Positions 18,163 through 27,489 of a stretch of 64,000 nucleotides of DNA are shown here, one piece after another (position 1 is the stretch's first letter; every line of letters begins with the position of its first letter). The DNA lies in assembly GCA_964441945.1 (NCBI GenBank), contig CAYTWB010000003.1, positions 124,001 through 188,000 on the forward strand, in the 5' to 3' direction. The notes below the pieces were generated by a model that was not told the DNA's origin, did not search any database, and was given only the letters and a program-made list of their open reading frames with translations. The position numbers and the translations under genes were made by a program. Source of the stretch: JADGQM01 sp964441945. Its GTDB lineage: Bacteria > Desulfobacterota > Syntrophobacteria > Syntrophobacterales > Syntrophobacteraceae.

Positions 18163-18540
18163 AGTGGCCCGAAGGACCTGAACATACCAGCCCAGGGCAA
18201 GGCCCTGGGATTCGAATCCGCCACCCAGGTCCGAGCCCTGAAAGGGCGCAACAATTGGGCCTGACCGCATCGCCCCGAACCCCAAAACACCTCAATCCCA
18301 AACATATTGATATCGCTCCAACAAGGCCCGGTATTCATCTTGAAATGATCGGCGCCGGTGATGTTCCCCCGGCTTTGGGTGCCAAACACGATATGGATGA
18401 GGATCCTGGCTAGAGACTGCGGCATTGTGTTGTTCTTTGTTTCGCCCTTTCAGGGCTTGTATTGGGTATTGATTGGTGCATCTCTTCCCAGGGCGTTGCC
18501 CTGGGCTGGTATGTTTCGCCCCATTCGGGGGCTGATTAGG
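18163..18540. repeat. REP-like inverted pair (CCCAGGGC / CCCTGAAAGGGCG type)
   Basis: Two inverted copies of a compound palindrome. The left copy (about 18163-18256) has ACATACCAGCCCAGGGC then GCCCTGGG and AGCCCTGAAAGGGCG; the right copy (about 18430-18531) is its reverse complement. About 170 bases of unique sequence lie between. Such paired palindromes are typical of REP elements spread by REP-associated (RAYT) transposases, but no such gene is in the window. Open frames across this stretch on both strands follow the palindromes and look spurious. Confidence 0.7.
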
Positions 18541-18796
18541 CTCGTTTATTTCCTCATATCAAAAACCAGTGTAACCCTGCTATAGATTTCAACGAAAGAG
18601 CATCAGAAATTGCAGGACAATGGTGGTGGACGCAATGCCAAGTGACATCCATCTCTTGGGCAGTGCCGACCGAGCCACCACGGCAAAAACAACTCCCGGG
18701 AATCAACTCTTGTCGTAAAATTGTCGGCCTCTTCAGGGTTTTTCATGAGCAGAAAATAACAAGGGGCTTTTTGAAAGCGAAATCCCTGAGAGCGCT
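18541..18796. other. Intergenic stretch with no recognised feature
   Basis: Between the REP-like pair and the sigma-54 promoter. A 66-codon frame from 18642 has no ribosome site and runs through the promoter; it is not accepted. An interrupted stem (GTGGTGG ... CCACCAC, about 18622-18680) was considered as a riboswitch and rejected. Confidence 0.5.
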
Positions 18797-18813
18797 TTGG
18801 CCCACTCGTTGCA
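18797..18813 (+). promoter_or_regulatory. Sigma-54 promoter for the lipoprotein gene
   Basis: TTGGCCCA-CTCG-TTGCA: GG to GC spacing ten, perfect -12 half, two mismatches in the -24 half. It points at the lipoprotein ATG about 110 bases downstream. Confidence 0.65.
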
Positions 18814-18922
18814 TTACCTCAAGGGCCGAGGGAAAAGAGTGAATCGTGAGTGAAAAACCGCCTCAGGCATTCCCATGTGATCTGCGGAAGAACCTGTCTA
18901 ATTTCTTGGAAAGGGATGAGAA

Positions 18923-19588
18923 ATGCGTCAAACCATTTCAGCTCTCAGGTTAGTGGCCATAGTCGGACTCTTCTTTATGATCCAGACGGGATGTATGCCG
19001 GCAATCGACAAGCTGACCCAACCCGTCAATCACGTTGAGTCCCAAGTTTTTCTGCAGCCCGCATTCATCGCGCCGCACCAGGGGAAGCTCGTCATCTATC
19101 CTTTCACGCATCCGCATTACGCTCCGGGCACCGGGACTGCCGTTACGCATGAATTCTACCAGGAACTCCTGCGCTCGGGTCTATACCGGCAGATTGTTTT
19201 GAGCAAACAGATGTCGAATGAGCCGGCGGGGACCCTGATCTCCCCGGAGCTGCAAGACTTTAATCTGGCGATGAGGGGAAGGATCGTCCACGTTCTGGCT
19301 GGATCGGGCAACACGCCGACCCAGCTGACGGTCGAAATCCAGATCATGAATGTTTTCGACGGGGCTATGATCTGGTTCGTCAGGCTTGAAGCGACGTCCG
19401 AAACCGGCGCGGACATCGATCTGGTCTGGCACACCTTTCCCGGCCAGGGCACCCACTCCTATCAGGCCCTGGCACGCGCGCTCGCTCAGCAACTGGTCAG
19501 ATTGATGACACCGCCGCCTGAAAATGAGACCCCGGTCGTCCCCAAAAAGAGCCCGGTCGCAACGGGACCGATGCACAGCCGGAATTGA
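18923..19588 (+). CDS. Outer-membrane-type lipoprotein of unknown function
   Basis: 221 residues. An N-terminal signal (hydrophobic VAIVGLFFMI) ends in a lipobox QTGC with the acylated Cys near residue 24, followed by Met-Pro, so outer-membrane sorting is plausible. The mature part has alternating strand/helix sequence: GKLVIYPFTHPHYAPGTG, a helix EFYQELLRSGLYRQIV, then a long strand region VEIQIMNVFDGAMIWFVRLEA and a helix ALARALAQQLVRLM. This layout resembles the TolB-N/CsgG-type fold used by several periplasmic lipoproteins such as flagellar FlgT/FlgP relatives, but no family is certain. GGAAAGGG precedes the ATG. The sigma-54 promoter suggests a flagellar or envelope role. Confidence 0.75.
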   Translation: MRQTISALRLVAIVGLFFMIQTGCMPAIDKLTQPVNHVESQVFLQPAFIAPHQGKLVIYPFTHPHYAPGTGTAVTHEFYQELLRSGLYRQIVLSKQMSNEPAGTLISPELQDFNLAMRGRIVHVLAGSGNTPTQLTVEIQIMNVFDGAMIWFVRLEATSETGADIDLVWHTFPGQGTHSYQALARALAQQLVRLMTPPPENETPVVPKKSPVATGPMHSRN

Positions 19589-19670
19589 CATCCATGCCGG
19601 AAGACCCGGATTCAACGGCCGGGCGGTTGAGCCGACCGAATCCCTATTGCCTGGGAATGACACAAAAGAC

Positions 19671-19701
19671 TTAAGGGATTCGTTTTTCTTTCCGAAAGAA
19701 T
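19671..19701 (+). promoter_or_regulatory. Possible sigma-28 promoter; 16-base motif shared with the flaG promoter
   Basis: TTAAGGGA-N12-TCCGAAAG upstream of the HDOD gene. The 16-mer TTCTTTCCGAAAGAAT (19686-19701) is identical to the one covering the flaG -10 region on the other strand at 8193-8208. The -35 is poor. The 16-mer is nearly palindromic, so a regulator site is an alternative. Confidence 0.35.
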
Positions 19702-19843
19702 AGGAGATGATGGAGCTGATTTCATCGAGGATTTTTTGCGTCCGAATGAATGGCCGGCAGCGGTCTCCGATTGCCGGGCAGGAGGCCGGGTCATGCGACC
19801 GCATTCTGACGACAAGAGAGCAAAAAGGGTAAAGGAAAGATCT

Positions 19844-20710
19844 ATGCTTGAATTATCGTCGCCTCAGATTCAGGAAAAGCTGCTCGCATCGGCTGAAAAG
19901 CTGCCTCCCTTTCCGGACATCATCGGCAAATTGACGCCCCTGATCCAAAGAATGGCGCCTGTACATGAAATCGAAGCCGTCATCAAGTTTGATCAGGCCA
20001 TCACGGCAAGGGTGCTGGCCATAAGCCAATCGCCCTACTACACGCGCCGGCAGCCCATTCACTCGCTCAGGGATGCCATCCTCTGTTTGGGACAAAAGCA
20101 GCTGATTCAGGTGATTACGGTCGCCTGCTCCGCCCGGTATTTCAAGGCCGACGGGAGTGGATACGACCTCAGGGAGGGAGAATTGTGGGAGCATTCGGTC
20201 GCTGTTGCCCTGATGGCTGAACTGGTTGCCCAGCGAACCGGGCTTCGAGATGCGTTCACCGTCTACACGGCGGCATTGCTGCACGATATTGGGAAGACCT
20301 TGTTGAATCTCTATGTGAAGGACTATTTTGACGCACTCCTGCCCTTGATTCAAAAAGAGAAAGTGCGCTTCGTCGATGCCGAACGCCGCCTTTTCGGGAT
20401 CGATCATCAGCAGCTGGGTGCTACGATTGCGCGGCGCTGGCGCTTTCCATCGGAGGTGGCAACCGCCATCGGGTATCACCACTATCCGCGCGAAACGAGC
20501 GAAAATCGCGAGGTGGCAGCCACAGTCTATGTCGCCAATCGGATGGTTTCCGGCATGGGTATCGGGTGCGGCCTGGACGCCTTCCTGCAACCCAATCAGG
20601 ATGAAGTATTCGTGGAACTGGGCATTACGAGCCGGATGGTTGAGCAATTCATGGCTGATCTGTTGGTCGTTCTGGATGAAACAAAGGCCTTCTTGATGGG
20701 CCCTGCATGA
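19844..20710 (+). CDS. HDOD-domain signalling protein
   Basis: 288 residues. A single HDOD domain (about 10-215): EKLPPFPDIIGKL at the start, ITARVLAISQSPYYTRRQPIHSLRDAI, and the HD-like AALLHDIGKTLLNLY. HDOD proteins are non-enzymatic relatives of HD phosphohydrolases that act as scaffolds in motility and stress signalling. The start is set at ATG 19844 because AAAGGAAAG lies seven bases upstream; the frame is open 36 codons further but without support. It lies between a lipoprotein and a Cache kinase, with a possible sigma-28 promoter upstream. Partner unknown. Confidence 0.87.
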   Translation: MLELSSPQIQEKLLASAEKLPPFPDIIGKLTPLIQRMAPVHEIEAVIKFDQAITARVLAISQSPYYTRRQPIHSLRDAILCLGQKQLIQVITVACSARYFKADGSGYDLREGELWEHSVAVALMAELVAQRTGLRDAFTVYTAALLHDIGKTLLNLYVKDYFDALLPLIQKEKVRFVDAERRLFGIDHQQLGATIARRWRFPSEVATAIGYHHYPRETSENREVAATVYVANRMVSGMGIGCGLDAFLQPNQDEVFVELGITSRMVEQFMADLLVVLDETKAFLMGPA

Positions 20711-20819
20711 TCGACCCCGAACAAGGGCGTGCCCCCAACGCCCACAACCCGGGGGGTCCTCACGGAGTGAGAGAATCATCCTTGCTCCTGTTCCCCACAA
20801 GGTCACAGGGACGAATCTC

Positions 20820-23300
20820 ATGAGCAAGTCTATGGGAATCCTGGCAAAACTGCTGATCTCTTTCTTGACCCTTTCAGCCATCCCATTGATCGTACTGAGT
20901 TATGTCGCCAACAAGAACCTGAATGAAACGGGCATGCTCGCCACCCGCAGGGCCGAGGAGATGGGGGCAAGGAACCTGGCCGCAGCCGAACAGATCGGCA
21001 GGACAGCCATTGAGGACAGCGTTCGCGAGCTTGATGCCGGATCAACGGAGGCCGTCGAGCTGCGAACCCTGGAGCTGGCTCAGAGGATTGCGGATTTCTT
21101 ATACGAAAGAGATAAAGACATCCTCATCCTGGCCTCTTTTGTGCCCGATCCGGAAAAGTATCTCGAAATATTTTCCCTTTCCAGGCGAGATATCATCTTG
21201 CCCGAGCCGCAGTCTTCCCGACCCGGGGAAAAGCAGCCGCCTGAATTGACGAGCGGGAACCCGGAGAACCAGAAGTCCTGGAGACACAGGCCGCCTGATG
21301 ACTTCGCAAGGGAATCCCTCCCCCTGTACCGGGAAATCACCTTCATCGATCTGGAGGGTCAGGAACGGATCAAAATCAAAGACGGTAAGATTTCAGAGCA
21401 CCGGATCAATGCCGCCGGGAAGGAAGAGACCTACTGCAAGGCTGAGGACTATTTTGGCCGCCTGGAACACCTCCGGAAGGGAGAGATTTTTGTCTCAAGA
21501 GTAATCGGGCCCTATGTGAAGGGCTGGCTCTACACTACCGACGAAGGCGTTAAGGTTCGAGAAGAGAGTGCCTATGCCGGCAGGGAGAACCCCTACGGCA
21601 GGAGATTCGAAGGGATCATCCGGTGGGTGACACCCGTCTTCGACGGGCATGACGAGAAGATCGGTTATGTCACCTTTGCCCTGGACCACAAGCACCTGCT
21701 GGAATTCACGAACCACGTCGTCCCCAGCGACAAACGGTTTTCAGAGCTGCCCGACGCGGGTTCCGGCAACTACGCCTTCGTATGGGACGACAGGGACCGG
21801 AGCATTTGCCATCCGCGCGAGTTCTTCATCTGTGGATATGATCCAGAAACCGGAGAAGAGGTCCCGGGATGGGTGAGCGAGGATACCTATGCCGAATACC
21901 TGGCGAGCGGTTTGACCTTGAATGAATTCGTGGAAAGACTCCCTTCGTTCAGGGACTTCACCCAGAAGAAGCCCGGCTCCACTGATCAGCTAAAAGCCGG
22001 AAACATTGCTTTGGACTGCAGGGTCCTCGACACCGCACCGCAATGTCAGGGATGGCATGAAGGCACCGAAGACGGCGGCTCCGGCTCTTTTCTGATCTAC
22101 TGGAGCGGGCTCTGGAAGCTCACCACCTATGCCGCGATTCCCTACTACACAGGGCCGTATGCGAATTCAAGAAGGGGCTTCGGCTATGTCACCATTGGGG
22201 CCAATGTGGATGAATTTCACAAGGCAGCCAACAGCACCAGGGCAGAAATCGAAGAAAGCATCCGTTTGCAGGGCAGGGATATCGAGGCAACAGCGGTTCA
22301 GACCAGAGAACTGATCGAGCAGTCTTCTACCAGGAATCGCAACCTCCTCACCCTCATAACCATCGTTTCGGTCGCCGCCATCATTGTCGCTTCAGTGGTG
22401 ATCAGCCTGGGAATAACCCGGCCCTTGAGGCGCCTCAGCGAGGTGGCTGTCGCCATGGGCCGCGGTGACCTGAATCAAACGATAGAGGTCAAATCGAAGG
22501 ACGAAATAGGACAACTGGCCCGATCATTCAATGAAATGGCCGCGGCAGTGGCTGAAGTGGATAAAATGAAATCGGAGTTTGTCACCACCGCTTCGCACGA
22601 GCTCAGGACCCCGATTCAAGCCATGCTGCTGGGAGTATCCGGGATACTGGAAGGCTATTCCGGCAAGATCGATGAGGAGGTTCGAGAGGACCTGCTTCTT
22701 GCAAGAGACGGCATAGAACGGCTCACACGGCTGGTTCAGGACCTTCTCGATCTCTCCAGGATCGAGGCCCGCAAGATTGAGCTCAACCTCGGCAGAACCT
22801 CCGTTGCCGAGATCATCGACAAGGCAGTTGAAGTCGTATTGGAACTGGCCCTGTTCCACGATCATACCATCACGAGGAATGTGCCCCCCGGCATACCGAA
22901 GATTGTGGCTGACAAGGACCGGATGATTCAGGTAATGGTTAATCTCTTGAGCAACTCCATCAAGTACACCCCGGACGGCGGCAGAATTGTGATCGCAGTG
23001 GAAGCAGTGGAGAACGAAGTCATCTTTTCCGTTGCGGACAACGGGTACGGCATACCGTTGTCCGCACAGGAAGAAGTCTTTAAGAAGTTTTTCCAGGCCG
23101 ACAGCGTCATGTCCCAGAAGGTTGGCGGGTGTGGTTTGGGACTGGCTATCAGCAGGGGAATAGTGGAAGAGCAAGGGGGGACTATTCATTGTGAGAGTCC
23201 GATACCGGGAGGGCGTTTTTCCGGCCTTCCCCTTGGTGGCGAGCGCAAAGGCTCCGTTTTTATCGTCCGTTTGCCGATGGATGGATCGTCCGGAGTTTGA
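20820..23300 (+). CDS. Transmembrane Cache sensor histidine kinase
   Basis: 826 residues. TM1 about 8-28; a large periplasmic sensor (about 30-505) of Cache type (SGNYAFVWDDRDRSICHPREFF and YANSRRGFGYVTIGANVDEF are Cache-like blocks); TM2 about 509-532; HAMP (about 530-580); HisKA with FVTTASHELRTPIQ (phospho-His 593); HATPase with N box LLSNSIKYTPDGG, VADNGYGIP and GCGLGLAISRGIV. No receiver on the protein; a stand-alone receiver gene begins 26 bases after its stop and is the likely partner. The sensor carries an extended N-terminal charged stretch before the Cache fold. Ligand unknown. Confidence 0.9.
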   Translation: MSKSMGILAKLLISFLTLSAIPLIVLSYVANKNLNETGMLATRRAEEMGARNLAAAEQIGRTAIEDSVRELDAGSTEAVELRTLELAQRIADFLYERDKDILILASFVPDPEKYLEIFSLSRRDIILPEPQSSRPGEKQPPELTSGNPENQKSWRHRPPDDFARESLPLYREITFIDLEGQERIKIKDGKISEHRINAAGKEETYCKAEDYFGRLEHLRKGEIFVSRVIGPYVKGWLYTTDEGVKVREESAYAGRENPYGRRFEGIIRWVTPVFDGHDEKIGYVTFALDHKHLLEFTNHVVPSDKRFSELPDAGSGNYAFVWDDRDRSICHPREFFICGYDPETGEEVPGWVSEDTYAEYLASGLTLNEFVERLPSFRDFTQKKPGSTDQLKAGNIALDCRVLDTAPQCQGWHEGTEDGGSGSFLIYWSGLWKLTTYAAIPYYTGPYANSRRGFGYVTIGANVDEFHKAANSTRAEIEESIRLQGRDIEATAVQTRELIEQSSTRNRNLLTLITIVSVAAIIVASVVISLGITRPLRRLSEVAVAMGRGDLNQTIEVKSKDEIGQLARSFNEMAAAVAEVDKMKSEFVTTASHELRTPIQAMLLGVSGILEGYSGKIDEEVREDLLLARDGIERLTRLVQDLLDLSRIEARKIELNLGRTSVAEIIDKAVEVVLELALFHDHTITRNVPPGIPKIVADKDRMIQVMVNLLSNSIKYTPDGGRIVIAVEAVENEVIFSVADNGYGIPLSAQEEVFKKFFQADSVMSQKVGGCGLGLAISRGIVEEQGGTIHCESPIPGGRFSGLPLGGERKGSVFIVRLPMDGSSGV

Positions 23301-23326
23301 CCGCCGGAAAAGTCGGGAGTCAGTTC

Positions 23327-23698
23327 ATGGCGATAGAAAAGATACTGATCGTTGACGATGAAGTACCAATCTATTCTTATCTGCAAAAGAAGTTCACGAA
23401 ACTGGGCTACACCGCATTGACCGCGGGCAACGGTGAAGAAGCCCTGGAAAAGGCCCGTCTGAACCTGCCGGATATCATCATTCTGGATGTCAAACTGCCC
23501 AGGTTGAGCGGGATTGAAGTCTGCAGGCGGCTAAAATCGGGAGAACGGACGAAAAACATCCCCATACTGATGCTTTCAGCCAAGGCCCAATCCAATGAAA
23601 TCAGGGAAGGGATGGAGGCCGGTGCGGATAAATACTTGTGCAAACCGATCGGCTTCCCGGACCTCTTGAGGGAAATTCGGGCCTACGAAGGAAGTTGA
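23327..23698 (+). CDS. Stand-alone receiver (response regulator)
   Basis: 123 residues, receiver only. ILIVDDEVPIYSYLQKK carries the acidic pair, IIILDVKLPRLSG the phosphoacceptor (about residue 54), LMLSAKAQ the switch Ser, and YLCKPIGF the Lys. The ATG at 23327 follows GGGAG by eight bases; an in-frame TTG at 23297 overlaps the kinase stop and is less likely. Probably accepts phosphate from the kinase immediately upstream and passes it to, or regulates, the hybrid kinase downstream (29 bases away). CheY-like or Spo0F-like relay role; which one cannot be read from sequence. Confidence 0.88.
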   Translation: MAIEKILIVDDEVPIYSYLQKKFTKLGYTALTAGNGEEALEKARLNLPDIIILDVKLPRLSGIEVCRRLKSGERTKNIPILMLSAKAQSNEIREGMEAGADKYLCKPIGFPDLLREIRAYEGS

Positions 23699-23727
23699 TC
23701 GGACTATCTCAGGGATTTCGGAGTACC

Positions 23728-26700
23728 ATGACCGCAGAGAACAAACCGGAGCTGGATGAACAGCAGAGGCGCGGCCTTCAGGAATACATCTTCAATCTTG
23801 AGGAAATCAAGGAAAACGCCGAAGAACTCACCATCGCTCACGAGCAGCTGAAACGCTCCCAAGATCTGCTGCTCTCCGTCCTCGGCTGCACCGTTCACGG
23901 CCTGTGCCTGATCAGGCATCGCGACATTGTCTGGTGCAACAAAGCGCTCACGGACATCTTTGGATGGGTTCATGAGGAGTTGTTGGGCAAGAGCATCGAC
24001 ATCCTCTGCTCCAGTGCGGATGACTATGACAAGATCTGCGTGATGCTGGAGGGCCGGACCTCCCAGGGCGGTGTGATCGCTCAGGAATTTGAGTTTGTGC
24101 ACAAGAACGGCCGCCATGTTCCATGCTTTCTTTCGGGATGCGCCATTGACGAGGAGGACCCGGCCAAAGGCCATGTTTTGTCCTTCACGGATTTCACGGA
24201 ACGAAACCGCTCCCAGGAGGCTTTGAAGAGGGCTTACACTGAACTCGAGCAGCGCAGTGCTGAACTGGCGGACACCAACAAGCAGCTGAACCGAGAAATC
24301 GGAGAGCGAAAACTGGCGGAAGCAAACCTCCATAAATACCGGGAACAACTTGAGGAGCTGGTGAACGCACGCACCAGGCAGCTGACGGCGGTCAATGAAA
24401 AACTCCGGCAGGAAATCAGTGAGCGGAGCAGAGCCGAAGAAGAGCTCAAACGGGCAAACGACTATCTCGAGAGCATCCTGAAGGATTCCCCCGATGCGAT
24501 TGCCATTGTGAACAAGAATGCCAGGGTCGTCAAATGGAGCAGAAAGGCCTCGGACCTTTATGGCTTCGATTACGATGAATTCTACAGGAAGAGGGCCCTC
24601 GATTTTTATGCAGACCGGATCGAGCGCGACCGCATGCTGGCTCAGTTGCGCAGGAACGGGTATATCAACAAGTGCGAAATCCATATGAAGAGAAAGGATG
24701 GGACAAGCTTTCCGGTCGAACTGTCCATCAGCATCCTGAAGGACGATCATCAAAGGACCGTTGGAAGCATCGCCATCTCAAGGGACCTGAGCGACATCAA
24801 GAAGATGCTGGCCGCCCTCAGAAGGACCAATGAGCGATTGCAGAGGGAAATCGCCGCTCGTCGGGAGGCGGAAATCAGTCTCAGGAAATCGGAAAGCGAG
24901 TACCGTGCGATTTTCCAAAACAAGGGGACTGCGACCGTCATTCTGGAAGAGGACACCACCATAACCCTGGCCAATACGGAATTTGAAAAGCTCTCCGGTT
25001 TTTCCATCGAGGAAATTGAAGGCCGCAAGAAGTGGGGCGAATTCATAGCAAAGGAAGACATGGAATGGTTGACGAGGCATCATCGGCTGAGCAGGACCCA
25101 TCCCGATGGCGATCCACAGCAACATGAGCTTCGCTTCAGGAACAGGTATGGTCGGATAAAGAGCATTCTTCTGACGATGAGCACGATCCCGGGGAGCAAC
25201 AGAATGGTGGCCTCTCTGCTGGATATCACCGAACGCAAGCAGGTTGAAGAACGCCTCATGGAATCCCAGCAACAGCTGGCCGATATCATCAACTTCCTGC
25301 CCGATGCCACCTTTGTGATCGACAGGGGGGGCCAGGTCATTGCCTGGAACAAAGCGATGGAGGAGATGACCGGGATCCTCGCGGGCGATATGCTGGGAAA
25401 GAACCACTACGAGTATTCGCTTCCCTTCTATGGTGCGAGAAGACCCATTCTTATCGACCTCGTCCTTGAATCGCAGAAGGAAACCGAATCACAATACCTG
25501 ACCATCGAGAGAAAGGACCTGCTGGTTGCAGCCGAGGCGCATATTCCTGCACTCAAAGGCACGGAAGCCTATCTGTTCGGCAAAGCGAGCATCTTGCGCG
25601 ACTCGAAAGGGGACATTGTCGGCGCCATCGAATCAATCCGCGATATTACCGGACGAAAGCGGGTGCAAGAGGCCCTCAGACGGGCGGAAGAGAATTATCG
25701 CAGCATATTCGAGAACGCTATAGAGGGGATTTCTCAGACTACGGTTTCCGGTCGCTTCCTCAGTGCCAACCCGGCTTTCGCCCGTATCCTCGGATATGAT
25801 TCTCCTGAAGAGGTGATCCGCTCAATAACCGACATCGCTCAGCAGATCTACGTCAATCCCGAGCGGCGCGCCGAGCTTTTGCGGCTTGTTGACGAATACG
25901 GTTCGGTTCAAGAATTTGAAGCTCAGTTTTTCAGGAAGGACAAGAGCATTGCATGGGTTACCCTCAACATGCGTGGCGTTCATGACAAGAACGGAAAGAT
26001 CGCCTACATCGAGGGGACCGTTGAAGACATCACCGACCGCAAGGCCATGGAGACCCAACTGCTTCAGGCTCACAAGATGGAGGCCATCGGCACGCTTGCC
26101 GGGGGCATTGCGCACGATTTCAACAACATTCTCTCAGCCGTCATCGGATACACCGAACTGACCAGAGGAAGGCTGCCTCAAGGGGAGCTGCACGGCTACC
26201 TTGACCGTGTGCTGAAGGCCTGCGACCGAGCCAGGAACCTGGTGGGCCAGATCCTCACTTTCAGCCGCCATGCCGACCAGGAGAAAAAACCGCTCGATGT
26301 GTGTCCGCTCATCAACGAGGCGTTCAAGCTGCTTCGTGCAACCCTTCCGTCGACCATCGACATTCAGCAGCGAATCGCTTCCGGTGCCCACGCTGTTCTT
26401 GCCGACCCAACTCAGATTCACCAGGTCCTCATCAATCTTTGTACCAATGCGGCGTACGCGATGCGTGAAAAGGGAGGTCGGCTTGAAGTCACTCTGAGCA
26501 CTATTGACCTAAACCCGAAAACAACGCCCCTTCATTTGGACCTGCCCCCGGGCCCCTACGTCAGACTCACGGTGGGCGATACGGGAACGGGCATCGCACC
26601 GGAAGTCATTCATCGGGTTTTTGATCCTTTCTTTACAACCAAGAAACAGGGAGAAGGGACAGGCCTGGGGCTTTCAATGGTCTATGGAATTGTCGCGCGA

Positions 26701-27201
26701 TGTGGAGGAACGGTGACCGTTCAGAGTGAACCGGGGGAGGGTTCCCTCTTCAGTGTGTACCTGCCGGCGCTTGGTCATCGCATAGAATCGGTCGAGGCCC
26801 CTCCTGAAACAGTTCCCGAGGGTAGCGAACGCGTCCTGTTTGTGGACGATGAAGAGATCTTAATGGAGATGGGACGGGACATGCTGGAAGATCTCGGCTA
26901 CCAGGTCACCACGGCACCAAACGGCGTCAAGGCCCTGGAGATTTTTCGCAGCCGCTGCGACCAGTTCGATCTCCTCATTACGGACATGACGATGCCCGCA
27001 ATGACGGGTGCAGACCTTTCGAAAGAGGTCCTCAAGATTCGGCCGGATATTCCGATAATCCTGTGTACGGGCTTCAGCGAGATCATTACCGAAGAGAAAG
27101 CCAAAGAGCTGGGTATCCGGGAGTTTCTCATGAAACCGGTCACCATGAAGCACCTCGCAGAGGTCATCCGCAGGGTCCTCGACAGGAAAGCATCCTGTTG
27201 A
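23728..27201 (+). CDS. Cytoplasmic hybrid histidine kinase with five PAS domains
   Basis: 1157 residues, no membrane segment. PAS1 about 45-165; long coiled coil with ELEQRSAELADTNKQL about 170-250; PAS2 about 255-375; coiled coil; PAS3 about 390-515; PAS4 about 515-650 (the LPFYGARRPILIDLV type); PAS5 about 655-775; HisKA with GGIAHDFNNIL (phospho-His 796); HATPase with VGDTGTGIAP and GEGTGLGLSMVYGIV; receiver with FVDDEEILME and LITDMTMPAMTG (phospho-Asp 1086). PAS5 onward is closely similar to the kinase at 31.9-35.1 kb, showing a module duplication. GGAG lies before ATG 23728; an earlier in-frame start would overlap the receiver gene. A lone ACTATCTC (the family A end sequence) lies at 23703-23710. 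Confidence 0.9.
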   Translation: MTAENKPELDEQQRRGLQEYIFNLEEIKENAEELTIAHEQLKRSQDLLLSVLGCTVHGLCLIRHRDIVWCNKALTDIFGWVHEELLGKSIDILCSSADDYDKICVMLEGRTSQGGVIAQEFEFVHKNGRHVPCFLSGCAIDEEDPAKGHVLSFTDFTERNRSQEALKRAYTELEQRSAELADTNKQLNREIGERKLAEANLHKYREQLEELVNARTRQLTAVNEKLRQEISERSRAEEELKRANDYLESILKDSPDAIAIVNKNARVVKWSRKASDLYGFDYDEFYRKRALDFYADRIERDRMLAQLRRNGYINKCEIHMKRKDGTSFPVELSISILKDDHQRTVGSIAISRDLSDIKKMLAALRRTNERLQREIAARREAEISLRKSESEYRAIFQNKGTATVILEEDTTITLANTEFEKLSGFSIEEIEGRKKWGEFIAKEDMEWLTRHHRLSRTHPDGDPQQHELRFRNRYGRIKSILLTMSTIPGSNRMVASLLDITERKQVEERLMESQQQLADIINFLPDATFVIDRGGQVIAWNKAMEEMTGILAGDMLGKNHYEYSLPFYGARRPILIDLVLESQKETESQYLTIERKDLLVAAEAHIPALKGTEAYLFGKASILRDSKGDIVGAIESIRDITGRKRVQEALRRAEENYRSIFENAIEGISQTTVSGRFLSANPAFARILGYDSPEEVIRSITDIAQQIYVNPERRAELLRLVDEYGSVQEFEAQFFRKDKSIAWVTLNMRGVHDKNGKIAYIEGTVEDITDRKAMETQLLQAHKMEAIGTLAGGIAHDFNNILSAVIGYTELTRGRLPQGELHGYLDRVLKACDRARNLVGQILTFSRHADQEKKPLDVCPLINEAFKLLRATLPSTIDIQQRIASGAHAVLADPTQIHQVLINLCTNAAYAMREKGGRLEVTLSTIDLNPKTTPLHLDLPPGPYVRLTVGDTGTGIAPEVIHRVFDPFFTTKKQGEGTGLGLSMVYGIVARCGGTVTVQSEPGEGSLFSVYLPALGHRIESVEAPPETVPEGSERVLFVDDEEILMEMGRDMLEDLGYQVTTAPNGVKALEIFRSRCDQFDLLITDMTMPAMTGADLSKEVLKIRPDIPIILCTGFSEIITEEKAKELGIREFLMKPVTMKHLAEVIRRVLDRKASC

Positions 27202-27285
27202 AGTCATTCCGCCAGGAATTTGTCGAGCTCCTGGAAAAAGCCGGTGTGGAATACGACCCGAGGTATCTTGATTGATGGAGCTGCG

Positions 27286-27393
27286 ACCCCCTCCGGGGTC
27301 GGCTCGTTCTCCTCCGTTTTCCGGGGGTGTCGGCCTACGGCCTCACCCCCCGGATAATGGCTCATATCCCCCCGGGATGATGAAACCGCGCTC
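27286..27393. repeat. Palindromic repeat, family C (C1)
   Basis: CTCCGGGGTCG, then CCGGGGGTGTCGGCCTACGG and CCTCACCCCCCGG form a compound hairpin, followed by TAATGGCTCATATCCC. An inverted copy lies at 63896-64000 with roughly 80 percent identity. It fills most of the gap between two convergent kinase genes. Confidence 0.75.
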
Positions 27394-27489
27394 CCGAAGG
27401 GATCCCGGCTGATGCTCCTCGCGTAGAAATCCACGTTGGTCCGTGATTCGCAGCCCATTGGGGCATTGTTCCAAAAGACCCTTCGGCAG

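Noticed and set aside
18208..18224. tRNA T-loop-like GATTCGAATCC
   Set aside because: No acceptor, D or anticodon arms around it; it is the end of the REP-like palindrome.
18084..18425. Open frames on both strands over 18048-18425
   Set aside because: They run through the REP-like palindromes, have no ribosome site and no protein-like composition.
18622..18690. Possible c-di-GMP (GEMM) riboswitch: GGACGCAATGCC and a GTGGTGG/CCACCAC stem before the lipoprotein gene
   Set aside because: The first GEMM hairpin and the GGGCAAACC segment are absent; only a short resemblance to GACGCAAAGCC remains.
18642..18842. 66-codon plus-strand frame
   Set aside because: No ribosome site, overlaps the sigma-54 promoter at 18797, and no recognisable sequence.
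23703..23710. ACTATCTC before the kinase at 23728, as a family A remnant
   Set aside because: Only eight bases match, too short to claim a repeat; noted only in the gene entry.
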